This document shows positions 36,336 to 44,959 of a stretch of 64,000 nucleotides of DNA, piece by piece. A model generated the notes under the pieces. It did not search any database. It saw only the letters and a list, made by a program, of their open reading frames with translations, and was not told the DNA's origin. The translations under genes and the position numbers were made by a program. Origin of the DNA: Caldalkalibacillus thermarum (GTDB taxonomy: Bacteria > Bacillota > Bacilli > Caldalkalibacillales > Caldalkalibacillaceae); assembly GCF_014644735.1 (NCBI RefSeq), contig NZ_BMKZ01000009.1, forward strand, positions 18,121 to 82,120. Reading direction: 5' to 3'. Position 1 is the first letter of the stretch, and every line of letters starts with the position of its first letter.

Positions 36336-37319
36336 ATGGCGGTCATTTCCTATATTAACGCGGTGACACAAGCCTTAAAAGAAGAGATGGAACGGGACCC
36401 CAGGGTGTTTGTGCTTGGGGAAGATGTAGGCAAGCGCGGGGGCGTGTTCCGTGCAACCGAGGGATTATATGAGCAGTTTGGGGAAGAACGGGTGATCGAT
36501 ACGCCTTTGGCCGAATCAGCTATCGTTGGGGTGGCCGTCGGCGCCGCGGCCTATGGTATGCGGCCTGTTGCTGAAATCCAGTTTGCTGATTTTATCATGA
36601 CTGCGGTGAACCAAATCGTGAATGAGGCAGCTAAATTCCGTTACCGCTCCAACAATGACTGGAGCTGCCCCCTGGTCGTTCGCGCGCCATATGGGGGAGG
36701 GGTACATGGTGCCTTATATCATTCCCAAAGTGTGGAAGCCATGTTTAACAGCACCCCTGGATTGAAGATTATAGCGCCTTCCACGCCTTACGATGTAAAA
36801 GGATTGTTAAAAGCAGCCATTCGCTCCGATGACCCCATCCTGTTTTTTGAGCATAAACGCTGCTACCGCTTAATTAAAGGGGAGGTGCCTGAAGAAGATT
36901 ACACCTTGCCCATCGGCAAAGCGGATGTGAAGCGGGAAGGGGACGATGTAACCGTGATTTCTTACGGATTGATGTTACACTACGCCTTGCAAGCCGCTGA
37001 CCGCCTGGAAAAAGAGGGCATCAGCACCCATGTCCTTGATCTGAGAACATTGTATCCTCTCGATCAAGAATCGATCGTTGAAGCTGCGGGAAAAACAGGC
37101 AAAGTGTTGTTAATCACGGAAGATAACAAAGAGGGCAGTGTCATGAGCGAAGTGGCAGCCATCATTGCGGAGAAAGCCCTGTTTGACCTGGATGCGCCGG
37201 TCCAACGCTTGGCAGGTCCAGATGTTCCGGCGATGCCCTATGCCCCCACAATGGAAAAATTCTTTATGCCCAATGTAGATAAAATTGAACAAGCGATTCG
37301 TGATTTGGCCGAATTTTAA
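36336..37319 (+). CDS. bkdAB: 2-oxoisovalerate dehydrogenase E1 beta subunit
   Basis: 327-residue transketolase-like beta subunit that completes the E1 heterotetramer. Conserved segments are FVLGEDVGKRGGVFRAT, RVIDTPLAESAIVGVAVGAA, VRAPYGGGVHGALYHSQS (Glu and His region) and the C-terminal GPDVPAMPYAPTMEKFF. AGGAGG precedes the ATG at 36336 by 9 nt. 13 nt separate it from bkdAA. Confidence 0.96.
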   Translation: MAVISYINAVTQALKEEMERDPRVFVLGEDVGKRGGVFRATEGLYEQFGEERVIDTPLAESAIVGVAVGAAAYGMRPVAEIQFADFIMTAVNQIVNEAAKFRYRSNNDWSCPLVVRAPYGGGVHGALYHSQSVEAMFNSTPGLKIIAPSTPYDVKGLLKAAIRSDDPILFFEHKRCYRLIKGEVPEEDYTLPIGKADVKREGDDVTVISYGLMLHYALQAADRLEKEGISTHVLDLRTLYPLDQESIVEAAGKTGKVLLITEDNKEGSVMSEVAAIIAEKALFDLDAPVQRLAGPDVPAMPYAPTMEKFFMPNVDKIEQAIRDLAEF

Positions 37320-37348
37320 ACCGTTGCAGAACAAGAAGGAGGGATACC

Positions 37349-38668
37349 ATGGCAACGAAGGTGACCATGCCTCAATTAGGCGAAAGTGTGACCGAAGGAA
37401 CAATTGGCAGGTGGCTGGTTAAAGAAGGGGATCATGTCAATAAGTATGATCCCCTGTGTGAAGTGATTACGGATAAAGTGAATGCTGAAGTGCCCTCTTC
37501 CTACAGCGGAACGGTTGCCAAAATCGTGGCCCAGGAAGGGGAAACCGTAGAAGTGGGCGGCCTGATCTGCTACATAGAAGAAGACGGAGAAGGCGCTGCT
37601 GATCAGGTGGCTGATGCAGAACAGGGCAAAGGGGATCAGCAGGCCGAAGCCCACAAAGCGCAAGACGACAAAGACGAGCCTAGCATGAAGCGGCGATACT
37701 CACCTGCTGTCTTGAAGCTGGCCCAGGAGCATGACATCGACCTGGAGCAGGTCGAAGGAACGGGTCGCGGGGGACGCATTACCCGCAAAGACCTTCTGAA
37801 GCTGATCGAAAGCGGCAACATCCCCACCAAAGCAGCACGTGCAGCCGCAGAAGCCAAAGCCGCACCAACCGAACAAACATCAAAAGAAGAACAGGCCACT
37901 GCTCAGCCGGCAGCAGCCGTCTATCAAGCTGAGCAACGGGCTGCCCAGCCGGCCCATATCCAAGCCAGACCCGGGGATACGGAAATTCCGGTCAGTGCTG
38001 TCCGCCGGGCCATTGCCAACAAGATGGTGCAAAGCAAGCATGAAGCACCCCACGCCTGGACCATGGTGGAAGTGGATGTGACCGAGCTGGTTAAGTACAG
38101 GGAAAAAGTAAAGCACGAATTTAAGCAAAAAGAAGGCGTAAACTTAACCTATCTGCCGTTCTTTATCAAAGCCACAGTGGAAGCGCTGAAAGAATTCCCC
38201 ATGATCAACTCCCAGTGGGCAGGGGATAAAATTATCCAGAAGAAGGAGATCAATATCTCCATTGCTGTGGCCACTGAGGATGCCCTGTTTGTGCCAGTCA
38301 TTAAAAATGCCGATGAAAAAAGCATTCTGGGTCTGGCCAGAGCCATCGATGATTTAGCCCGCCGCACCCGGGAAGGCAAGTTGACACAGGATGACATACA
38401 AGGTGGCACCTTTACCGTGAACAACACCGGTTCCTTTGGCTCTGTCCTGTCCCAACCCATTATTAATTACCCGCAAGCCGCTATTTTGAGTGTGGAAGCG
38501 ATCGTCAAACGTCCTGTGGTCAAAAACGACATGATCGCTGTAAGGGACATGGTCAACCTGTGTCTTTCTCTGGACCACCGCATATTGGACGGTCTCATTT
38601 GCGGCCGTTTTCTGCAAAGCATTAAACAGAAACTGGAAGCCATGGGCGAGGGGATGAGTTTGTATTAA
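37349..38668 (+). CDS. bkdB: lipoamide acyltransferase E2 of the branched-chain complex
   Basis: 439-residue E2 core. An N-terminal lipoyl domain (about 1-78) has the lipoylated lysine in EVITDKVNAEVPS, followed by an acidic/Gln-rich linker, a peripheral subunit-binding domain (about 115-152, SPAVLKLAQEHDIDLEQVEG) and the catalytic domain ending with the chloramphenicol-acetyltransferase-like motif SLDHRILDGLICG. Depends on lipoate supplied by LipB or LipM nearby. Last gene of the operon. Confidence 0.96.
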   Translation: MATKVTMPQLGESVTEGTIGRWLVKEGDHVNKYDPLCEVITDKVNAEVPSSYSGTVAKIVAQEGETVEVGGLICYIEEDGEGAADQVADAEQGKGDQQAEAHKAQDDKDEPSMKRRYSPAVLKLAQEHDIDLEQVEGTGRGGRITRKDLLKLIESGNIPTKAARAAAEAKAAPTEQTSKEEQATAQPAAAVYQAEQRAAQPAHIQARPGDTEIPVSAVRRAIANKMVQSKHEAPHAWTMVEVDVTELVKYREKVKHEFKQKEGVNLTYLPFFIKATVEALKEFPMINSQWAGDKIIQKKEINISIAVATEDALFVPVIKNADEKSILGLARAIDDLARRTREGKLTQDDIQGGTFTVNNTGSFGSVLSQPIINYPQAAILSVEAIVKRPVVKNDMIAVRDMVNLCLSLDHRILDGLICGRFLQSIKQKLEAMGEGMSLY

Positions 38669-38690
38669 CGGGCCACGGGGCCCGTTTCTT
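38667..38690 (+). terminator. terminator of the bkd operon
   Basis: Perfect 8-bp stem AACGGGCC/GGCCCGTT with loop ACGG, overlapping the bkdB stop codon, followed by only a short TTCTT. A GC-rich hairpin with a weak T tract. Confidence 0.7.
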
Positions 38691-38699
38691 GAACATAAT

Positions 38700-38713
38700 A
38701 CTGACTAGTCGGT
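38700..38713. promoter_or_regulatory. palindromic operator candidate 1 of the TetR regulator
   Basis: ACTGACTAGTCGGT is symmetric at 12 of 14 positions around GACTAGTC, lying 95 nt before the TetR gene. A related sequence sits after the gene (39462-39475). TetR proteins of acyl-CoA metabolism bind palindromes of this size; the assignment is inference. Confidence 0.5.
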
Positions 38714-38807
38714 CCAAACAATTTTCTCTGGTGATCAGGTACATCTGGCTGGCCAAGCCGGTCTGATGCCATCTTTACTGAGTGCAAAGTAAAGTGGAGG
38801 AATATCA

Positions 38808-39440
38808 ATGCCACAGAAGTCAACAAAGGAACGAATTTTGGAAACGGCTCTAGAGCTCTTTGAAGCACGTGGTTATCACGGGGTGACCGTTGATCAGATT
38901 GTGCAGGAAAGCGGAACGTCAAAGGGGGGATTTTACCACAACTTTAAATCGAAAGATGAGCTGCTATATATCATTCATGATTCATTTATCTCCTATGTTC
39001 TGGACAAAGCCCAAGAAGCTTACGAAGAGTGGCAAACACCCACGGAGAGATTGTATGCCATTGTCAGGTCGTTTGTCATGATGTTTGAGCAATACCGGGC
39101 CCATGTGACTGTCTTTTACCAGGAAAGTTTATACCTTTCTCCTGAATACTTTAAGAAGATTAAACAGAAGAGGGACCGATATAAAGATATGATGTTTAAA
39201 GTGATTGAGGAGGGGATTAAATGCGGTGAATTCCGCCCGGATGTTCCTGTGCCGATCACATCCATGGCCATTTTTGGCATGATTAACTGGACTTATAAAT
39301 GGTATAAGGAAGACGGTCTCTATACCATTGGGGAGATTGCTGATATGTTTGCTGATTTGGTTCTGCATGCTGTCCTGACCGATAAAGCGCGCCAAAATAA
39401 GCAATACGCCCGCCTCTTCTTGAAGTCGAAACAAGTTTAA
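38808..39440 (+). CDS. TetR/AcrR family transcriptional regulator
   Basis: 210-residue repressor. The HTH occupies residues 5-50 (TKERILETALELFEARGYHG and SKGGFYHNFKSKDELL). The ligand-binding C-terminal domain ends with a MINWTYKWYKEDG segment reminiscent of FadR/KstR2-type acyl-CoA-responsive regulators. Position between the bkd operon and lipB, near the methylmalonyl-CoA genes, suggests a role in acyl-CoA or lipoate-linked metabolism. Palindromes flanking the gene are likely operators. Ligand unknown. Confidence 0.85.
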   Translation: MPQKSTKERILETALELFEARGYHGVTVDQIVQESGTSKGGFYHNFKSKDELLYIIHDSFISYVLDKAQEAYEEWQTPTERLYAIVRSFVMMFEQYRAHVTVFYQESLYLSPEYFKKIKQKRDRYKDMMFKVIEEGIKCGEFRPDVPVPITSMAIFGMINWTYKWYKEDGLYTIGEIADMFADLVLHAVLTDKARQNKQYARLFLKSKQV

Positions 39441-39461
39441 AAAATGTTTCGTGATGGGCAG

Positions 39462-39475
39462 ACGAACTGGTCGGT
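39462..39475. promoter_or_regulatory. palindromic operator candidate 2, over the lipB promoter
   Basis: ACGAACTGGTCGGT agrees with operator candidate 1 at 11 of 14 positions. It overlaps the expected -35 region of the TATAAT at 39491-39496. Its own symmetry is weak. Confidence 0.4.
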
Positions 39476-39490
39476 TTAGTTGTGACAAGG

Positions 39491-39496
39491 TATAAT
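39491..39496 (+). promoter_or_regulatory. -10 box of lipB
   Basis: Perfect TATAAT 44 nt before the lipB start, in the tetR-lipB gap. No good -35 hexamer is seen at the proper distance, where the operator-like sequence lies instead. Confidence 0.55.
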
Positions 39497-39539
39497 AGAA
39501 TTAACACCGTTATTTATTTCTGTAAGGAGAGAACAGAGG

Positions 39540-40262
39540 ATGAACTGGAACGAACATTGGCTGGAAACACATATTTTTAGACATAAGCAACCCTACGATC
39601 CCATGTGGGACAGACAGAAAGAATGGGTGGCTGAAATTGACCGGCACGAACGTCTGCCGTCTCTTCTCCTTCTGGAACATGATCATGTGTATACCTTTGG
39701 CCGTGGCGGCCGGCAAGAGCATTTGCTCATTTCTGAAGAGATGTGTAAACAGAAGGGGATTGAACTGGCTAATGTTGACCGCGGGGGTGACATCACCTAC
39801 CACGGGCCTGGTCAGCTGGTCGGTTATCCTCTGATCCTGCTTAAACGCTGGAAAAATGATGCCCACCTGTACCTGCGCATGCTGGAAGAAACCATTATCA
39901 AAACCTTGGCACGCTACGACATTGACGCGGGGCGCAAGCCGCCCTATACAGGGGTATGGGTAGGAGATGAAAAAATAGCGGCGATCGGTGTCAAATTTAA
40001 CCGGGGCCGCCAATCTAAAAGTTTTATCACCAGTCACGGTTTTGCCCTGAATGTGAACACCGACCTGTCCATGTTCGAGTACATTATTCCCTGCGGGATC
40101 CGTGAATATGGGGTGACATCCATGGCCAAACTTTTGGATCACCCGTTAGATCTGGCGGAAGTGATGCAGGTCTATCAACATATTTTTGTGGAAGAGTTTC
40201 AGTTTGAGCCCCATGGGCTCAGGGTGCATGAGGATTCTGAACCTGATGGTAGAAGCAGCTAA
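39540..40262 (+). CDS. lipB: LipB-type octanoyltransferase
   Basis: 240-residue enzyme that moves octanoyl from acyl carrier protein to lipoyl domains, the first step of lipoate synthesis. It is of the E. coli LipB family, not the Bacillus LipM/LipL family: VDRGGDITYHGPGQLVGYP near residue 80, the catalytic lysine in AAIGVKFNRG, SHGFALNVNTDLSMF and the catalytic cysteine in IIPCGIREYG. The family's usual length is 210-230. It stands alone behind its own -10 box, with a strong bidirectional terminator downstream. A LipM also occurs at 62952. A transfer origin is possible but base use is like the neighbours. Confidence 0.92.
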   Translation: MNWNEHWLETHIFRHKQPYDPMWDRQKEWVAEIDRHERLPSLLLLEHDHVYTFGRGGRQEHLLISEEMCKQKGIELANVDRGGDITYHGPGQLVGYPLILLKRWKNDAHLYLRMLEETIIKTLARYDIDAGRKPPYTGVWVGDEKIAAIGVKFNRGRQSKSFITSHGFALNVNTDLSMFEYIIPCGIREYGVTSMAKLLDHPLDLAEVMQVYQHIFVEEFQFEPHGLRVHEDSEPDGRSS

Positions 40263-40285
40263 CCGGTTAAAGATAAAATAAAAAA

Positions 40286-40320
40286 AGATAACCCAGATCA
40301 CCGGATCTGGTTATCTTCCT
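40286..40320. terminator. bidirectional terminator between lipB and prli42
   Basis: AGATAACCCAGATC pairs with GATCTGGTTATCT (one bulged base). A-rich sequence before the stem gives a U tract for the minus-strand transcript (prli42), and TCCTTTCT follows for lipB, so it serves both convergent genes. Confidence 0.8.
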
Positions 40321-40354
40321 TTCTACTATTATTGTAAGCGTTTTATCCCATGGC

Positions 40355-40453
40355 TTAATAAGCAAATAAGCCGATACCCATCAATAATGTGGAGAGCACA
40401 AGTGCCACAATGACAATGTAGACAACTGTTTTGACTAGTTTTTTTGGCAGCAT
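40355..40453 (-). CDS. prli42: stressosome-associated miniprotein Prli42
   Basis: A 32-residue protein starting MLPKKLVKTVVYIVI and ending GIGLFAY. A basic N-terminus (KKLVK) is followed by one membrane helix, which matches Prli42, the conserved Firmicutes membrane peptide that tethers the stressosome in Listeria. A strong AAGGAGG lies 6 nt before the ATG and a terminator lies 40 nt past the stop. Too short for most gene callers. The family match is by pattern recognition of a short hydrophobic peptide, so some doubt remains. Confidence 0.8.
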   Translation of the reverse strand: MLPKKLVKTVVYIVIVALVLSTLLMGIGLFAY

Positions 40454-40608
40454 GCGGTTACCTCCTTCAATAACTGAATCAAAATATCTTGTCACTCTAT
40501 ATATGATAACGAAAAAGCGGAGCCTCTTTCAATATGCTTAAGCAGTGAAATATAGGAATCAAGTGTTGAAACCAAAGGGAACAACCAAGGTTAAAGGAGT
40601 GGATCAAA

Positions 40609-42261
40609 TTGTCTAAAGAAGAAGAGTTTCGCAAATTATACGAACAATGGCGGCGTAAAACGGAAGAACTGATCGCCAAGTTTCCAGAAAGAAAAGAGGT
40701 ATTTGTAACTTCTTCGGGTATTCCTGTGGAGAGATTGTATTTGCCTGAACAGCTGGATGACCAGTATATGGAGCGCCTCGGGTTTCCGGGCCAGTATCCC
40801 TTTACCAGAGGGATACATCCCACCATGTACCGGGCCAGGCAATGGACCATGCGCCAATATGCCGGTTTTGGCTCTGCTGAGGAGACGAACAAACGCTTTC
40901 ACTATCTTTTGCGACAAGGACAGACAGGTTTAAGTGTTGCCTTTGATTTACCCACCCAGATCGGTTATGACTCTGACGATCCCATGGCCAGAGGAGAAGT
41001 GGGAAAAGTCGGCGTGGCCATTGATTCTTTAGAGGATATGGAAACGCTCTTTGAGGGCATTCCATTGGATCAAGTCAGTACTTCTATGACGATCAATGCA
41101 CCCGCTGCCATTTTGTTAGCCATGTATATTGCTGTGGCAGAGAAACAAGGGGTTCCTGCTGAAAAACTGTCTGGCACGATCCAGAACGATATTCTTAAAG
41201 AATATATTGCCCGGGGAACGTATATCTTTCCCCCCCAGCCCTCCATGCGTCTGATTACCGATATTTTTGCCTACTGCTCCCGGCATGTGCCCAAATGGAA
41301 TACGATCAGCATCAGCGGTTACCATATCCGTGAAGCCGGGGCAACGGCAGTGCAAGAGTTGGCCTTCATGATGGCCAATGCGATCAGCTATGTGGAAGCG
41401 GCTTTAGAAGCGGGACTGGAAATTGACCAGTTTGCCCCGCGGCTGGCCTTCTTCTTCAATGCCCACAACAATTTCTTTGAAGAGATTGCCAAATTCCGTG
41501 CCGCACGGCGCATCTGGGCCAAGCTGATGAAAGAACGTTTCGGAGCCAAAAAAGAAAAGTCATGGATGCTTCGCTTCCACACACAAACAGGAGGCTCTAC
41601 TTTGACGGCCCAACAGCCGGACAACAATATTGTGCGCGTGACGATTCAAGCCTTGAGTGCCGTCTTAGGAGGAACCCAAAGCTTGCATACCAACTCCAAG
41701 GATGAAGCTTTAGCCTTGCCAACGGAAGAATCGGCCAGAATTGCTTTAAGAACCCAGCAAATCATTGCTTATGAAAGCGGTGTGGGTGACACGGTTGATC
41801 CACTTGGCGGTTCCTACTATGTAGAGGCGCTAACCGATAAGATAGAACAAGAGGTGTACCGCTATTTGGACAAGATTGAACAACTGGGCGGCGCAGTCAA
41901 AGCCATTGAGCAGGGCTACATGCAAAGGGAGATTCACAAGGCAGCCTATGAAGCCCAGCAAAGGATTGAATCAGGAGAAGATATCATTGTAGGATTGAAC
42001 AAGTTCCAAATTGATGATGAGCCCCAGCCGGAAATCTTGCGGGTGGATCCTAAGCTGGGAGAAAAACAAAAAGAAAAGTTAAACCATTTGAGAGCCAGGC
42101 GTGACTCAGCCAAAGTGGAACAGGCCTTGTCCCGGTTAAGAGCAGCAGCAAGGGGGACAGAAAACCTGATGCCCCCCATCTTGGATGCGGTCCGGGCTTA
42201 CGCCACTATTGGTGAAATTTGCAATGTGTTGCGAGAAGAATTCGGGGAATACCGGGGATAA
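40609..42261 (+). CDS. methylmalonyl-CoA mutase, catalytic (alpha) subunit
   Basis: 550-residue acyl-CoA mutase barrel without the cobalamin domain, like archaeal MCM alpha. Signatures are [20 protein letters not shown], the [16 protein letters not shown] loop, [17 protein letters not shown] and [15 protein letters not shown] [19 protein letters not shown]. Arginine in [12 protein letters not shown] matches the carboxylate-binding Arg207 of P. shermanii MCM; the Tyr89 position appears to be His. TTG start, 10 nt after AAAGGAG. The cobalamin domain is supplied by the next gene. Substrate methylmalonyl-CoA is supported by context; a related dicarboxylyl-CoA is possible. Confidence 0.88.
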   Translation: MSKEEEFRKLYEQWRRKTEELIAKFPERKEVFVTSSGIPVERLYLPEQLDDQYMERLGFPGQYPFTRGIHPTMYRARQWTMRQYAGFGSAEETNKRFHYLLRQGQTGLSVAFDLPTQIGYDSDDPMARGEVGKVGVAIDSLEDMETLFEGIPLDQVSTSMTINAPAAILLAMYIAVAEKQGVPAEKLSGTIQNDILKEYIARGTYIFPPQPSMRLITDIFAYCSRHVPKWNTISISGYHIREAGATAVQELAFMMANAISYVEAALEAGLEIDQFAPRLAFFFNAHNNFFEEIAKFRAARRIWAKLMKERFGAKKEKSWMLRFHTQTGGSTLTAQQPDNNIVRVTIQALSAVLGGTQSLHTNSKDEALALPTEESARIALRTQQIIAYESGVGDTVDPLGGSYYVEALTDKIEQEVYRYLDKIEQLGGAVKAIEQGYMQREIHKAAYEAQQRIESGEDIIVGLNKFQIDDEPQPEILRVDPKLGEKQKEKLNHLRARRDSAKVEQALSRLRAAARGTENLMPPILDAVRAYATIGEICNVLREEFGEYRG

Positions 42262-42300
42262 AAGCTGATTTGTGTCAATCTTAATGTGAGGAGGAGTACC

Positions 42301-43140
42301 ATGGACAAAATACGCGTACTCATTGCCAAACCAGGATTAGATGGACATGACCGGGGAGCACTGGTGATTGCCCAAGCCCTGAGGGATCAAGGGATGGAGG
42401 TCATCTATACCGGATTGAGGCAGTCGCCGGAACAGATTGTGGCCAGCGCCATCCAAGAGGATGTTGACTGCATTGGCTTGTCCTGTTTATCTGGAGCCCA
42501 TAATGAGCTGTTTCCCGAAGTGGTCCGACTCCTTAAGGAACAAGGGGCCGATGACATTCTGGTGATCGGCGGAGGAGTGATTCCGGCGGAAGATATTCCT
42601 TACCTGGAAAGCCAGGGCATTGCCAAAGTGTTTACACCGGGCGCATCAACCAAGGATATTGCCGACTATATCCGCTTGGCCCTTAAGGAGAAAAAGAGGA
42701 AACTGCTGGTGGACCCGCCTAAAAAAATTGCCCACATTGGCATTGCGGTCAAATCGATTGAAGATTCCCTTCCTTTTTACCAACAACAGCTTGGCTTGGC
42801 CTTGGAGGGCATTGAAACAGTGGAGTCGGAGCAGGTTAGAGTCGCCTTTTTGAAAGTGGGTGAGACCCGCATTGAGCTGCTGGAATCCCTGTCTCCAGAC
42901 GGTCCGATTGCCACATTTATTAAGCACAGGGGCGAAGGAATTCACCATCTCGCTTTGGAGGTGGATGATATTGAGGCTCGCTTAAAGCAGTTGAAAGAAA
43001 ACGGCGTACGTCTCATCCATGAGCAGCCTAAAGAAGGGGCACATGGTGCTCAAATCGCCTTTTTACACCCCAAAGCGACGGGAGGCGTCTTGCTCGAACT
43101 GTGGCAATATGATCAACAAACAGAGGAGGCATGGGCATGA
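42301..43140 (+). CDS. methylmalonyl-CoA mutase B12 domain fused to methylmalonyl-CoA epimerase
   Basis: 279-residue two-domain protein. Residues about 1-132 are a cobalamin-binding domain with the DxHxxG lower-ligand motif in [16 protein letters not shown], the SCLSGAH and VIGGGVIP loops. Residues about 140-275 are a vicinal-oxygen-chelate epimerase ([19 protein letters not shown], then [16 protein letters not shown] and LLELWQ) whose metal ligands H, H and E are visible. The two activities use the same substrate, so fusion would channel (R)- and (S)-methylmalonyl-CoA. GAGGAGG precedes the ATG. Usually these are separate genes in Bacillus. Confidence 0.88.
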   Translation: MDKIRVLIAKPGLDGHDRGALVIAQALRDQGMEVIYTGLRQSPEQIVASAIQEDVDCIGLSCLSGAHNELFPEVVRLLKEQGADDILVIGGGVIPAEDIPYLESQGIAKVFTPGASTKDIADYIRLALKEKKRKLLVDPPKKIAHIGIAVKSIEDSLPFYQQQLGLALEGIETVESEQVRVAFLKVGETRIELLESLSPDGPIATFIKHRGEGIHHLALEVDDIEARLKQLKENGVRLIHEQPKEGAHGAQIAFLHPKATGGVLLELWQYDQQTEEAWA

Positions 43141-44711
43141 GGGAACGCAATATCTACACCCAATTAGCCCCAATGGACGCTAAAATAGAAGAAATGTATG
43201 AACGCAAAAGAAAAATTGAACTGGGCGGAGGAGAAAAACGCATCCAAGCCCAGCATGACAAGGGAAAGTTGACGGCCAGGGAACGTATCAATTTGCTGTT
43301 GGACGATGGCAGCTTTGTGGAATTGAATGCATTTGTGGAGCACCGTGCCCATCATCTGGGGCTGGAAGCGGAAGCGCCGGGGGAAGGGGTGGTGACCGGT
43401 TACGGCAAAATTCATGGCCGCCTGGTTTATGTCTTTGCCCAAGACTTTACGGTATTTGGGGGAGCGCTGGGTGAGATGCATGCGCAAAAAATTGCCAGAG
43501 TCATGGATTTGGCTGCTAAAAACGGTGCTCCGATCATTGGGCTGAATGACTCTGGAGGTGCCCGCATTCAGGAAGGGGTTGTTTCTCTGGACGGTTACGG
43601 GCATATCTTTTACCGCAATTCAATCTATTCTGGTGTCATTCCTCAAATTTCGGTTATCATGGGTCCTTGTGCAGGCGGCGCCGTTTATTCTCCGGCTATT
43701 ACCGACTTTGTGTTTATGGTGGAGAAAACAAGCCAGATGTTTATTACCGGCCCCAAGGTGATTGAATCGGTAACAGGTGAAAAAATAAGCGCCGAAGAAC
43801 TGGGAGGGGCCAAGGTGCACGCGGCTAAAAGCGGGAATGCCCACTTTACCGCACCGAGTGAACCGGAAGTGCTGGATCAAGTCAGGCGCCTGCTAAGCTA
43901 CCTGCCCCAAAACAATGAGGAAGATCCACCCCGCATCTACAGCAAGGATGACCGGGGCTGGATTGAGGAATTAAAAGATGTTGTCCCCTTTGAAGGGACT
44001 AAAGTGTATGATGTGCGCCAGCTGATTGAATTAATAGTGGACGACAAAGATTTTATGGAAGTTCAACCTGATTTCGCCAAAAACATTGTGATCGGCTTCG
44101 GCCGTATCAAAGGTCAGACTGTGGGCCTGATTGCAAACCAGCCTAAAGTGATGGCCGGTGGATTGGACATTAACTCTTCTGATAAATTATCCCGTTTTAT
44201 CCGCTTCTGCGACTGCTTTAACATCCCGCTCATCACCTTTGTGGATGTCACCGGTTTCTTTCCAGGTGTCAACCAGGAACATGGGGGCATTATCCGTCAC
44301 GGAGCTAAAATTTTATATGCTTATTCGGAAGCGACTGTTCCTAAAATTACGGTGATTTTACGCAAAGCTTACGGGGGAGCCTACGTTGCCTTAAACAGCA
44401 AGGCGATCGGTGCCGATATTGTTTACGCCTGGCCTAATGCTGAGATTGCGGTAATGGGACCGGAAGGGGCGGCCAATATCATCTATGCCAAGGAGATTCA
44501 AAACAGTGACAATCCGGCTGAAACAAGAGCCCAAAAGATTGCCGAATACCGGGAACGCTATGCCAACCCGTATATTGCCGCTGCCTATGGCATGGTGGAT
44601 GACGTGATTGATACCCGGGAGACCCGGCTTAAACTGATCGAAAGCCTGGAGATGCTGAAAAATAAACGGGAATCCCGTCCTGCCAAGAAACATGGCAATA
44701 TTCCCTTATAA
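43137..44711 (+). CDS. acyl-CoA (propionyl-CoA) carboxylase beta subunit
   Basis: 524-residue carboxyltransferase that moves CO2 from biotin to propionyl-CoA, giving methylmalonyl-CoA. It has [20 protein letters not shown], the CoA-binding [14 protein letters not shown] with [16 protein letters not shown], and the biotin-side [15 protein letters not shown] and [14 protein letters not shown]. Related to B. subtilis YqjD. The preferred ATG overlaps the upstream stop (ATGA) and has GAGGAGG 7 nt before it. No biotin carboxylase or BCCP partner is adjacent. Confidence 0.93.
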   Translation: MRERNIYTQLAPMDAKIEEMYERKRKIELGGGEKRIQAQHDKGKLTARERINLLLDDGSFVELNAFVEHRAHHLGLEAEAPGEGVVTGYGKIHGRLVYVFAQDFTVFGGALGEMHAQKIARVMDLAAKNGAPIIGLNDSGGARIQEGVVSLDGYGHIFYRNSIYSGVIPQISVIMGPCAGGAVYSPAITDFVFMVEKTSQMFITGPKVIESVTGEKISAEELGGAKVHAAKSGNAHFTAPSEPEVLDQVRRLLSYLPQNNEEDPPRIYSKDDRGWIEELKDVVPFEGTKVYDVRQLIELIVDDKDFMEVQPDFAKNIVIGFGRIKGQTVGLIANQPKVMAGGLDINSSDKLSRFIRFCDCFNIPLITFVDVTGFFPGVNQEHGGIIRHGAKILYAYSEATVPKITVILRKAYGGAYVALNSKAIGADIVYAWPNAEIAVMGPEGAANIIYAKEIQNSDNPAETRAQKIAEYRERYANPYIAAAYGMVDDVIDTRETRLKLIESLEMLKNKRESRPAKKHGNIPL

Positions 44712-44725
44712 GCAGGTGATCGAAG

Positions 44726-44959
44726 TTGCCAAAAAAAGTGTTCATGGTCTACCATATTGGGAGGGAGCGCTCTACACTTCCGCTCCCTAAATTGTTGAAT
44801 AAATATAAGGTGACTTTTCTGATTAATCCCAAAGAACAAACATCCTGGAGACAAAAAGGGCGAAAAGATTTGCTCAATCGCAGCAAACAGCACCAGGAGC
44901 GCCGTTTGAAACGGAGCAAACAGGTGCAGCAAGAAGATGAAAGAGGTGCAGCAGGATGA
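44726..44959 (+). CDS. small basic hypothetical protein
   Basis: 77-residue protein of unrecognised family. The first 40 residues form a compact basic domain (KVFMVYHIGRERSTLPLPK, LLNKYKVTFLINPKEQTS); the C-terminal half is strongly charged and likely helical (RKDLLNRSKQHQERRLKRSK). It starts with TTG after AGGTGA, 14 nt downstream of the carboxylase stop, and overlaps the next gene's start by 4 nt. This tight operon fit argues that it is real. No function can be assigned. Confidence 0.7.
   Translation: MPKKVFMVYHIGRERSTLPLPKLLNKYKVTFLINPKEQTSWRQKGRKDLLNRSKQHQERRLKRSKQVQQEDERGAAG

Noticed and set aside
39510..40142. 210-codon minus-strand open frame opposite lipB
   Set aside because: The plus-strand lipB has all catalytic motifs and an RBS; the minus frame has none.
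43137..44711. Methylmalonyl-CoA decarboxylase alpha subunit as alternative for the carboxylase beta subunit
   Set aside because: The families are homologous, but no membrane decarboxylase subunits adjoin it and the mutase and epimerase context fits a carboxylase feeding succinyl-CoA.
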